Source of the DNA: a bacterium
Lineage (GTDB): Bacteria > Planctomycetota > JAFGQW01
DNA length: 64,000 bases
Assembly (NCBI GenBank): GCA_030426805.1
Contig: JAUHXU010000002.1
Span: 62,001 to 126,000, forward strand
Reading direction: 5' to 3'
In this document: positions 34,319 through 41,990 of the stretch, one piece after another
Numbering within the stretch: position 1 is the stretch's first letter
Layout: each line of letters opens with the position of its first letter
Notes under the pieces: generated by a model
Databases searched by the model: none
The model's input: only the letters and a program-made list of their open reading frames with translations
Told to the model about the DNA's origin: nothing
Program-made: the position numbers and the translations under genes

Positions 34319-35626
34319 ATGCAATCGACCCGACTTGCCGTCTCGATCATCCTCGCTCTCGCATCGCTCGCATCCGCCCAGGGCACGATTCGCGTTCCGG
34401 AGCAGGTGCCGACGATTCAGGGTGCGATCGATCAGGCCGAGCCCGGTACGGTCGTATCCGTCAAACCGGGGTTCTACTTCGAGCGCATCGATTTCAAGGG
34501 GAAGAAGATCGTGGTCCGGGGGCGCGAGGGTGCGTACGGCACGGTGCTCGACGGAGGGAGGGCGGGGAGTGTCGTGACGTTCGTCAGCGGCGAGACGCCC
34601 GACACGGTGCTCGAGGGGTTCACGATCACGAACGGCTTCGCGGTCAGTGGTGGGGGCATCTACTGCCAATTCTCCTCACCGACGATCCGGGACTGCCACG
34701 TCGAGGTGAACACCGCGCAAGGGGGCGGCGGCGGGATCTATGTTCGCGGGGGACAGCCGAAGATCGTGCGGTGCCGATTCGACCGAAACTCGGCCGCAGG
34801 GTTGGGGGTGACCGGCGGTGGGGCCGCGTACATGCTGGCCACGCAGGCGCTGATCACGAACAGCATCTTCTGGGACAACATGTCCGGCTTGCACGGCGGC
34901 GCGATGTTTCTGCAAGGCGACGCCTGCATCATCACGAACTGCACGATGTACAAGAACTGGTGCCCGAACGAGCCGTTCCAGACCAACTACGGAAACTGCA
35001 TCTACGTAAACGCCAGCAACTCCCGGGTGACCAACTGCATTCTGGCTCCTCCGGGTTCGGAGAGCGTGATCTGGGGACAAGGCGGACCGAACTTCCTGGT
35101 CTCTTACTGCAACGCCCGCGGCGTGAGCGGCAACAACAACTACCGAGCGAACGTCGGAGGTGTCGACAACGACGCCGGTGACTTCCACCAGGTGTTCGGC
35201 TCGGGGAACCTCGGGCAGGGCTCAGCCACGGCACCGGGCCTTCCGACGACCGACATCGACGGCGACCCGGTTCTCGCAAACGCCGTCGATGTCGGTGCCG
35301 ACCAATACCAGCAGCGACTCTACGTGCACGGACTCGCCACTGCCGGGAGCACGGTGCATGTGCGCTTCGCGGGGCCGATGCCCAGTAGCGTGACGCTCGC
35401 GATCAGCAGCAACCCCGCCGTATTGTCGCCGCCGCTTCCGCTTCCCGGCCTCATCGGCGCGTTGGAGATCATCCCGCCGGTCGTCTTCCTGCCGATGCCA
35501 CGCAGTGTCGTCAACACGCTGAGCTTCTCGATTCCGATCGGGGTGCAGGGGCCGATCACGTTGCGTCTGCAAGCCCTCATCGGGACAGTGGCGCTCTCGA
35601 ACTCTGCCACGCTCGTCGTGTTGTAA
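34319..35626 (+). CDS. Secreted right-handed beta-helix protein with shared tail
   Basis: ATG 34319 has GGAG seven bases upstream; the signal peptide ends near LASAQ. Residues 25-300 of the 435-residue protein form a pectate-lyase-like beta-helix: VPTIQGAIDQAEPGTVVSV, VLEGFTITNGFAVSGGGIY, PTIRDCHVEVNTA, PKIVRCRFDRNSA, ALITNSIFWDNMSG and IITNCTMYKNW. It ends the helix part with VDVGADQYQ, a common closing motif. The last 100 residues (LYVHGLATAGSTVHVRFAG to LQALIGTVALSNSATLVVL) are a divergent shared module. It may bind or cleave polysaccharide, but no catalytic site is evident. Confidence 0.9.
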   Translation: MQSTRLAVSIILALASLASAQGTIRVPEQVPTIQGAIDQAEPGTVVSVKPGFYFERIDFKGKKIVVRGREGAYGTVLDGGRAGSVVTFVSGETPDTVLEGFTITNGFAVSGGGIYCQFSSPTIRDCHVEVNTAQGGGGGIYVRGGQPKIVRCRFDRNSAAGLGVTGGGAAYMLATQALITNSIFWDNMSGLHGGAMFLQGDACIITNCTMYKNWCPNEPFQTNYGNCIYVNASNSRVTNCILAPPGSESVIWGQGGPNFLVSYCNARGVSGNNNYRANVGGVDNDAGDFHQVFGSGNLGQGSATAPGLPTTDIDGDPVLANAVDVGADQYQQRLYVHGLATAGSTVHVRFAGPMPSSVTLAISSNPAVLSPPLPLPGLIGALEIIPPVVFLPMPRSVVNTLSFSIPIGVQGPITLRLQALIGTVALSNSATLVVL

Positions 35627-35647
35627 GCTCCCGCCTACGGAGTGGCC

Positions 35648-36811
35648 ATGGAGTCGCAAGATCGCTGTATGCCCCCGGAGAAGGAGCGCGCCCGGGGCCG
35701 TGCCGCGAGTGGCAGCGTGCTCCTGAAGGTCTTGATCGCGGCGAGCGCGCTCGCCGCCGTCGTGGCGGTCGTGATGCTGCTGACGTCCCGGGGCAGCAGC
35801 GAAGACACGGAAGTCGCGTCGACGGCGAGTGACGAGTTGGCCGACGCGAGGCGCGTGGCAATGGACGCGGCGATCGATCGGACCGCGCTACTGCATCTCG
35901 GCGGCGTGAAGCACTTCGCGGTCCGAGCGTGGCCGTACGTCCTCCTCGTCGAAGACCTCGGCTCGGACCGGGCGAACGAGCGATGCGCGCGCTTCTACAG
36001 GGACCGCGTCGTTGCGTTCTACGACTACGTCAGGAAAGCGTATCCTCGTGTGGCGGGCAAAGAGCCCGAGTCGCCGCTGCGAATCATCGTCTTGAGGGAC
36101 CGTGCGAGCTTCGACAAGTTCAACGTCGCGAACGGCCTCGGGTCCGCGGGCGGGGGCAGCCTGCCCAACGTGGTCTCCTACTATGACAAGAACGCGAAAC
36201 TCGCCTGCATCTACGAGGAGAGTTCCGGCGAGACCGATCCGTGCACGATCGTTCAACTCTGCACATACCAACTGCTGGATTTCCTTCGACCTGAGCATCG
36301 CTACAACGAGTCGAGGTGGTTCGACGACGGGTTGGCCGAGTTTCACGCCGGTGTCGAGGTGCGAGCGAGTGACGACGGCGGGGTCACCTTCGAGTTCGGC
36401 CGGGTGAACGACGTTCGTCTGAACCAGATGGCGATCGCGCTCAGGGCGAATCGCTACTTGCCGCTGCCCATGCTCTTTCAGTGTCGCACGGACGGCGAGG
36501 CCGACGCGTCCTGCCGACGCTTGTTCGGCGGCGGCGGGAGTCGCGGCAAGCACCTCCTCCACGACCAGGGCTGGTCGTTCATCTACTTCTGCATGAACGG
36601 CCCGAACCCGACGCACCGCGAATCGATCCTCCGCTATCTTGACCAGGACGTCGGCCAGGGCGAAGGGGACTACAACATCCTCAGTCAGTCGTTCGGGATC
36701 AGCGATCACGCCCAGTGGGACGCGATCCAGTGCGAGTGGGAGGCCTATCTCAGGCATCTCGTCCGCGAGCGCGAGGCGAAGCGCGCCAGCGAGAGCTCGG
36801 ACGCACGATAG
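35648..36811 (+). CDS. Membrane-anchored DUF1570-like pseudo-peptidase
   Basis: The 387-residue protein has one N-terminal membrane helix (about 25-46) and an exported domain resembling peptidase-MA/DUF1570 proteins: RIIVLRDRASFDKF, CTIVQLCTYQLLDFLRP and SRWFDDGLAEFHAGVE. In active relatives the middle block contains HExxH and the last is WxxEGLAEY; here the zinc motif reads QLCTY (Q193 to Y197), so the metal site is lost. The active-looking relative is at 56981-59188. ATG 35648 has CGGAG five bases upstream. It lies 21 bp after the beta-helix gene and so may be co-transcribed. A binding role is likely. Confidence 0.82.
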   Translation: MESQDRCMPPEKERARGRAASGSVLLKVLIAASALAAVVAVVMLLTSRGSSEDTEVASTASDELADARRVAMDAAIDRTALLHLGGVKHFAVRAWPYVLLVEDLGSDRANERCARFYRDRVVAFYDYVRKAYPRVAGKEPESPLRIIVLRDRASFDKFNVANGLGSAGGGSLPNVVSYYDKNAKLACIYEESSGETDPCTIVQLCTYQLLDFLRPEHRYNESRWFDDGLAEFHAGVEVRASDDGGVTFEFGRVNDVRLNQMAIALRANRYLPLPMLFQCRTDGEADASCRRLFGGGGSRGKHLLHDQGWSFIYFCMNGPNPTHRESILRYLDQDVGQGEGDYNILSQSFGISDHAQWDAIQCEWEAYLRHLVREREAKRASESSDAR

Positions 36812-36819
36812 AGCGCCGT

Positions 36820-37293
36820 TCAGAGTTCTCCACGCGCCTCGGTGTGGCCGTTTCCAGCCCGCACCGCGAGGACGAATGTGCCGCTCGCGGCCGGCGACGA
36901 GCCGACAACCACGAGACGGCCCCGCTTCACGTCGACCGTGGTGTCGATCGCGTTGTCGCCGTCGGTGACCTTCACGGACAGCGAGATCCACTCCGGGCCC
37001 GCGCCGTTCAGCGTGCCCTCGATGTTGAGTTGCCGCCTGTTGTGCTCTTCGACGATCGACGTGAGGTGAAACCGCTGACCGATCGCGACACGAATCGCAG
37101 CACACGATCGAACATCGGCCGGTCGGATCTCGGGTGGGAGACTCTCGTGTCGAGCGCGTGCGACGGCCGTGGCGTCCGGGCGCGCGATGGAGAATACGAG
37201 GACGGTGGATCTCGGCGTGTCGACCGTGCCACGGGAGGCGCCTCCCGACGCACTGACCATGACGGCCAAGAGCAGGACCGAAAGAGCTTTCAT
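36820..37293 (-). CDS. Small secreted protein of unknown function
   Basis: ATG 37293 is chosen because an AAGGAAG site and a signal peptide (MKALSVLLLAVMVSASGGAS) surround it. The 157-residue product is beta-rich (STVLVFSIARPDATAVARA, LNIEGTLNGAGPEWISLSV, RLVVVGSSPAASGTFVLAV). It resembles secretin/FlgI-like regulatory strand patterns only loosely, and I assign no family. It converges on the pseudo-peptidase gene with eight bases between stops. Confidence 0.75.
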   Translation of the reverse strand: MKALSVLLLAVMVSASGGASRGTVDTPRSTVLVFSIARPDATAVARARHESLPPEIRPADVRSCAAIRVAIGQRFHLTSIVEEHNRRQLNIEGTLNGAGPEWISLSVKVTDGDNAIDTTVDVKRGRLVVVGSSPAASGTFVLAVRAGNGHTEARGEL

Positions 37294-37648
37294 GGTGCGG
37301 CGCTTCCTTTCTTCCTCAACCAACGAGCATCCGCGCCGCTTGGACCACAGATTTCGGGCGCGCTACGTCGATGCGAGCCAGACGTCGACGACGGTATGGT
37401 CGCGTCTGCTCTCCCATGGTGCGTGTGCCTCGTCGACGATCCCGCCGGGCGCTGGAGCGGGCGGCGAACGGATTCCGCCCGACCGGATTGAGACCCGCGA
37501 ACGACGCAGTCGCCGTAACCTCGCCATCCGTCAACCGATACACAGGCGTCGCCGACGAGTCTGCGCCACGGCGTACGGTTTTCGAGCGGCCTCGGTGCAG
37601 ATCCCGTAGAATCGACGCGCACAACCGTTCTCGAAGGGATGGGCCCCG
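37294..37648. other. 355-bp divergent intergenic region with promoter
   Basis: TAGAAT at 37607-37612 lies 36 bases before ATG 37649 and is a likely -10 box. Other open frames in the gap are Arg-rich and were judged spurious. No RNA gene was seen. Confidence 0.5.
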
Positions 37649-39289
37649 ATGCGCTTCTTGATGCTCTCCGTGCTGCTCTCACTCCCGCTGACGGGGCAAG
37701 GCAGCCAGAACTTCACGGTCGACCCGTCGCAGCCGCCGTCGGCGACGAACTTCCAAACGCTTACAGCGGCAACGGGGCACTTGCGTACGATTGCTCCGTT
37801 GACGGGGCCGGTCGTCTTCAACGTCGCCTCGACGGTCTTCAACGAGACGCTCGTCTTGACTTCGGTGAGCGGCCTGTCGTCCGTGAACACGGTTTCGTTC
37901 GTGGCCAGCGGTGCGCCGGCGGTGATTCGTGCATCTGCGGCGGAGCCGGAGTTCGGCATTCGGGCACCGAGCGGCGTGCGGTTCTATCGGGTCCGGAATT
38001 TCAAAGTGACCGGCTACATCCGTGCGGGACTCTACGTGGACGCGAGGTCGAACTCGAGCACGCTTTCGGACTCGATCTTCGACCGCGTGGAGTTCGACGA
38101 CGGTAGCACTGCCTGGCCGTTCATCCGCGGGGTCGAGATGTTCGGCAACGAGCCGATGGAACGGAATCTCTTCGTCGACTGTGCCTTTCGGGCCGCCGGC
38201 GCGCCGTTCGAGCTGCTCGGTTACGATGTGACACTCAACCGTTGCGAGTTCGACGGCAAGGGCACCGCGTCCAGCCTGCTGGAAATCTCCGCGCCGAGTT
38301 TCACCGGGCCGTTCAATCGGATCACGAATTGCTTCCTGCACGACTGCGATCCGGCAGGCGACGGGATCCTGCTTCATACGTTCAACCAGTTGCTGTTCCA
38401 CAACACGACGATCGTCGATACGGCAGGCAGCGCACTGGTCGTTCGGCCCCTGAACGCAACCTGGAGCCGTGCACCGGTGTGCAAGAACAACATCATCGTG
38501 AATCACGGTGTGGGTAGCGCGATTCGGTACACGACGACCAGCGGAGACTTGTGGGAGTGCACCGCGGACTACAACTGCATCCACGCACCGAACTCGGTGC
38601 GAGCGATCCTCGTCGGCTCTGTTTCGCTGCCGCTCTATGCAGGTTCGCTCGCGAACTTCCTGCTTTGGCAGCCGTCGCGCGTCCAGAGTGGAGGGGCGCT
38701 TGCGTACGGCGCGAACAGCATCGAGGCGAATCCCGGTCTCGTCCGAGATCGCGCACCGTACGACATCCACTTGACGGCGTCGTCGCCGTTGATCGATCGA
38801 GGCACATTGCAGCTGATCCCTGCGTACAGCCAAGCCACGGCTGCCGCAGTCGTCGATGACTTCGAGGGTGACGGCCGATCCGGCGCCGCGGACATCGGCG
38901 CGGACGAAGTCGCCACGTCGCTGACGCTCGTCGGTTCGGGCCTGGTCGGCACGTCGATGAGGCTCGACCTGGCGGCACAGTTCGATCCGGGCCGTCGCTA
39001 CCAGGTCGCCACATCGCTCGGCACCGGACCGATCATCATCGGGACTCGGTTCTTGCGCCTGAACTTCGACTCGCTGCTACTGCTCTCGGTGTCGGGGCTC
39101 GCCCCGGGGGTCTTCGGCGCGTACGCGGGGACCCTCGATGCCTCCGGTCGGTCGTCAGCGACGATCGAGATTCCGGATGACGCCGGCTTGCGAGGCGTGC
39201 GTCTGTTCAGCGCGTTCATCACGTTCGATGCCGCGGCACCGGAGGGCGTCAGCACGATCAGCCCGACGCGGGACTTCGCCATCGGGTAG
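37649..39289 (+). CDS. Secreted beta-helix protein with shared tail (paralogue of 49284)
   Basis: The 546-residue protein has a signal peptide (RFLMLSVLLSLPLTGQG) and a beta-helix region (30-400) with NFQTLTAATGHLRTIAPLTG near the start, RFYRVRNFKVTGYI, NRITNCFLHDCDPAGDG, LLFHNTTIVDTAGSAL and CKNNIIVNHGVGS. It closes with SPLIDRGT and SGAADIGADE. The tail (about 410-546) is a clear shared module: AGTLDASGRSSATIEIP, GVRLFSAFITFDAAAPEG. The gene at 49284 has the same order of motifs, so the two are paralogues. No active site was recognised. Confidence 0.9.
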   Translation: MRFLMLSVLLSLPLTGQGSQNFTVDPSQPPSATNFQTLTAATGHLRTIAPLTGPVVFNVASTVFNETLVLTSVSGLSSVNTVSFVASGAPAVIRASAAEPEFGIRAPSGVRFYRVRNFKVTGYIRAGLYVDARSNSSTLSDSIFDRVEFDDGSTAWPFIRGVEMFGNEPMERNLFVDCAFRAAGAPFELLGYDVTLNRCEFDGKGTASSLLEISAPSFTGPFNRITNCFLHDCDPAGDGILLHTFNQLLFHNTTIVDTAGSALVVRPLNATWSRAPVCKNNIIVNHGVGSAIRYTTTSGDLWECTADYNCIHAPNSVRAILVGSVSLPLYAGSLANFLLWQPSRVQSGGALAYGANSIEANPGLVRDRAPYDIHLTASSPLIDRGTLQLIPAYSQATAAAVVDDFEGDGRSGAADIGADEVATSLTLVGSGLVGTSMRLDLAAQFDPGRRYQVATSLGTGPIIIGTRFLRLNFDSLLLLSVSGLAPGVFGAYAGTLDASGRSSATIEIPDDAGLRGVRLFSAFITFDAAAPEGVSTISPTRDFAIG

Positions 39290-39357
39290 CTGCAGCTCCC
39301 GCCGGCAGCCGAAGACCGCGTCCGGCCTCATCGCGTCGCTCTGGCCTCGAGTTCACG

Positions 39358-40515
39358 CTACGGGAGAAGCGCGTATCCTGCCGCGTTCGACAGTGTCAGG
39401 ACACCCTGCTCGAACGCAGCGGCTTGCCATGCGACGCGGACGCCGACCAGGCTCGGATTCATGGCGCCCGGCAACCGGTGCACGATGCGGCCACTGGGCG
39501 GCACAAACCCAGCCGCGAAGAGTGCCAGTGGGCGAGCGGGATCGAGCCACAGGTCACCCAGCGTTCCGGCCAGTCGCGTTGGAGTCCCCGGGTAGCCGAG
39601 TGCGAGCAAGAAGTAGGCTCCCGAGGTCGCGCGTAGATCGACGACCCGTGGCTGACCGACACCGGCCGCGCTCGCAGCGAGCGATGGAACGTGGTGCGAG
39701 ACGACGGCGACGCTCGACGCCACCGCGCCGTTCACGGAGACGAGTGGACTCATGATGACCGTCCCCGTTCCTTCGATCGCATTCGGCCCCGGCTGCCCCG
39801 GTGCGACGCGAGCGGAACCATCGCCGGTCAGCGTGAGCACCGATTGTCCGAGCCGGATTGCCGCACTGGCTGCGGCAGGAAGCTGGCAGGGGGCGCCGCC
39901 GACGATCGACGTCCGCGAGGAGACGACCGTCGAGCGCAGTACCTCGAGACCGACGCCGGTCGCTCCGCCGAAGCCTGCGCACCCGCCGAGTATGCGGCAT
40001 CGATCGTAGGTCACGACGGATCCGTCGACGCGTGCACCCATGAACGTCGCTGAGGATCCGCTGCCGAGTCTGCATCCTGCGAAGGTCACGGCGGCCGAGT
40101 TCGTCACAACAGCGCGATCGCAACCGATGTTCTGAATGAACACGCTGCCGGCGCACCTGTTCACGTAGACGTCACACTTCAGGAATCCGTCGAGCACGAT
40201 CTCCCCGCCGGCCGGCAGATTGGCGATCAGCGCACCCGGGCTGATTGAGAACGCCTGCACGGATACATTCGGCTCGGCGAGGATCTGCAGCGGTTTGCCT
40301 AACAAGAATCCGCTGTAGCTCGACCCGGCGCGCACGATGACGTTGTCTCCCGGAGCGGCCGCCGCGATCGCCATCGGGATGTCCGTGAAGTTGGTCCCCG
40401 GGCCGTTCGCCTGGTCGACGATCCACGTGCGCTGTGCCGCGACGTCGAGCGATAGGATGACCACGGCGAACGACAGCATGAATATCGACGACTGGAAACT
40501 CGGGGATTCCCGCAT
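39358..40515 (-). CDS. Secreted beta-helix-like protein with shared tail
   Basis: ATG 40515 follows AGGAG and a signal peptide ends near LSLDVAAQ. The 385-residue protein opens with TWIVDQANGPGTNFTDIPMA and AAAPGDNVIVRAGSSYSGF, the usual entry of a right-handed beta-helix, then has short coils (DVYVNRCAGSVFIQNIG, TFAGCRLGSGSSATFMG). The last 100 residues (RVVDLRATSGAYFLLALGY, SLVGVRVAWQAAAFEQG, LSNAAGYALLP) match the shared module. It converges on the gene at 37649 and is 90 bp downstream of the propeller gene at 40606. Confidence 0.88.
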   Translation of the reverse strand: MRESPSFQSSIFMLSFAVVILSLDVAAQRTWIVDQANGPGTNFTDIPMAIAAAAPGDNVIVRAGSSYSGFLLGKPLQILAEPNVSVQAFSISPGALIANLPAGGEIVLDGFLKCDVYVNRCAGSVFIQNIGCDRAVVTNSAAVTFAGCRLGSGSSATFMGARVDGSVVTYDRCRILGGCAGFGGATGVGLEVLRSTVVSSRTSIVGGAPCQLPAAASAAIRLGQSVLTLTGDGSARVAPGQPGPNAIEGTGTVIMSPLVSVNGAVASSVAVVSHHVPSLAASAAGVGQPRVVDLRATSGAYFLLALGYPGTPTRLAGTLGDLWLDPARPLALFAAGFVPPSGRIVHRLPGAMNPSLVGVRVAWQAAAFEQGVLTLSNAAGYALLP

Positions 40516-40605
40516 GCGATCACTCCTGTCCGCTTGTACACGTCCTGTCAGCACGATCGTACTCGAGCTTACACACCCGCGACCGAAGACGGCAAGGTGA
40601 GGCGC

Positions 40606-41844
40606 TCAGCGAATCGTCGTGCCGTAGGTTTGCGAGACGGCCGCGATGCCAGCCGGTGCTTGGGGATCGAGCACGACCGCTGCGAAGAAGAGCCGCGTTC
40701 CGCCGAGGCGCTTCGCCGGAGGGATCACGACGGAGGGCGTTGCGGCGCCGTTCGCATCGAGCGTCCCGGTGAACCCCCGAAACGTGCCCGGGAGGCTCGG
40801 CACTGCCGAGAACAGGCTGTCGGGCATCAACGGGATCACGCGCCCTCCGGCCACGGGGATTCCCGGACGGTTGGCGAGGGATGCCCCCATGACAAACGGC
40901 TTGTTCGCGTGTGCTCCGAAGCGAACCGACAATCGGAACAACGAGGCGACGCGTGCTTGGTTCAGGCCCCAAACCCGATGCGTGTCCGTCGCGACCATCG
41001 CCGTGCGAGCGAATGTCGACCCCGCATGCAGGGTCCGGATGAACTGTCCCGACGGCGAGTATTCGTCGATCGTGGGGCCGTTGGAGTGTGTGACGGCGAT
41101 GTTGTCGTTGGGCAGGTTCGCGATGGAGACCGGAAAGAACGACGGCGGCCCGAGGTTGCTGATCAGCGTCGTCAATCCGTATTGCCGGTCCAGGCGCAAT
41201 ACGGCTTGGTCCTCTGCCACGAGGATGTCACCGGTCCCCGGGTGATAGAGCAAGCTCCCTGCGTTTACGCCTCGCGCGTAGTAGAGCCGAGTGCCACCGC
41301 GGGAGTAGCGCGCCAACCACCGTTGCGTTCCCTGGGTGCCTGAACCGCTGCCGATCAGGTAGTCGCCGGTGTCACGATCGAGCGTGATCGTGGTCGCGCC
41401 CCACGCGGGCACGATGGGGCGTGTGGTGCCGTTGGCGACGTCGATGGACTCCCCTCCACCGGACGACAGCAGGTGCCCGTCCTCGTCCAGTGCGAGCGCG
41501 CCGAGATACCGATAACTACGCGGCTGGATCGTCGTCAACGTGCCGGCCGGGGTCACGCGCGCGAGGTTCCGGAGGCCGTAGCCGATCGACAGGAGTTCGG
41601 TATTGCGCGGACCGAGCGTGATGGCACCGTGCAGCGTCGCCGCGAAGAACGGCGACGGTGTGATCGTCGTAAACCCAGGCATCATCGGGGTGATGCGGAG
41701 GGGCCGCGCGGTGGAGGGGGTGAAGCGGAAGAGGACCAGATCTCCGGGGCCGTACTGCTGTGCCGATGCGCAGGCGCAGAGGCCGATCCAGAGGATCAGG
41801 GCGCGCCGAGCACGTGAAGTGCCGGAACCGAGCGGAAACGTCAT
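40606..41844 (-). CDS. Secreted propeller-like protein with shared tail
   Basis: The 412-residue protein begins with a basic stretch and a signal peptide (ALILWIGLCACASAQ) after a GGAGG site. Blade-like repeats include NLARVTPAGTLTTIQP, GALALDEDGHLLSSGGGES, TITLDRDTGDYLIGSGSG, GDILVAEDQAVLRLD and TIDEYSPSGQFIRTL. The tail reads FTGTLDANGAATPSVVIPP, GTRLFFAAVVLDPQAPAG. It resembles the genes at 23981 and 53834 in architecture. Function unknown; likely extracellular. Confidence 0.88.
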   Translation of the reverse strand: MTFPLGSGTSRARRALILWIGLCACASAQQYGPGDLVLFRFTPSTARPLRITPMMPGFTTITPSPFFAATLHGAITLGPRNTELLSIGYGLRNLARVTPAGTLTTIQPRSYRYLGALALDEDGHLLSSGGGESIDVANGTTRPIVPAWGATTITLDRDTGDYLIGSGSGTQGTQRWLARYSRGGTRLYYARGVNAGSLLYHPGTGDILVAEDQAVLRLDRQYGLTTLISNLGPPSFFPVSIANLPNDNIAVTHSNGPTIDEYSPSGQFIRTLHAGSTFARTAMVATDTHRVWGLNQARVASLFRLSVRFGAHANKPFVMGASLANRPGIPVAGGRVIPLMPDSLFSAVPSLPGTFRGFTGTLDANGAATPSVVIPPAKRLGGTRLFFAAVVLDPQAPAGIAAVSQTYGTTIR

Positions 41845-41990
41845 TGGCGAGAGCCTCCATGGGAGCCGGGGTCGACTCTAATCGAGCAGCGTCCGTTCGT
41901 CGACTCACTCACCGATCAAGATCCAGTGAATCGGCCGCTGCGCCCGAGTCGTGCCGATACGTTGCCGCGGGATTGCCGGTGGGGACCCGA

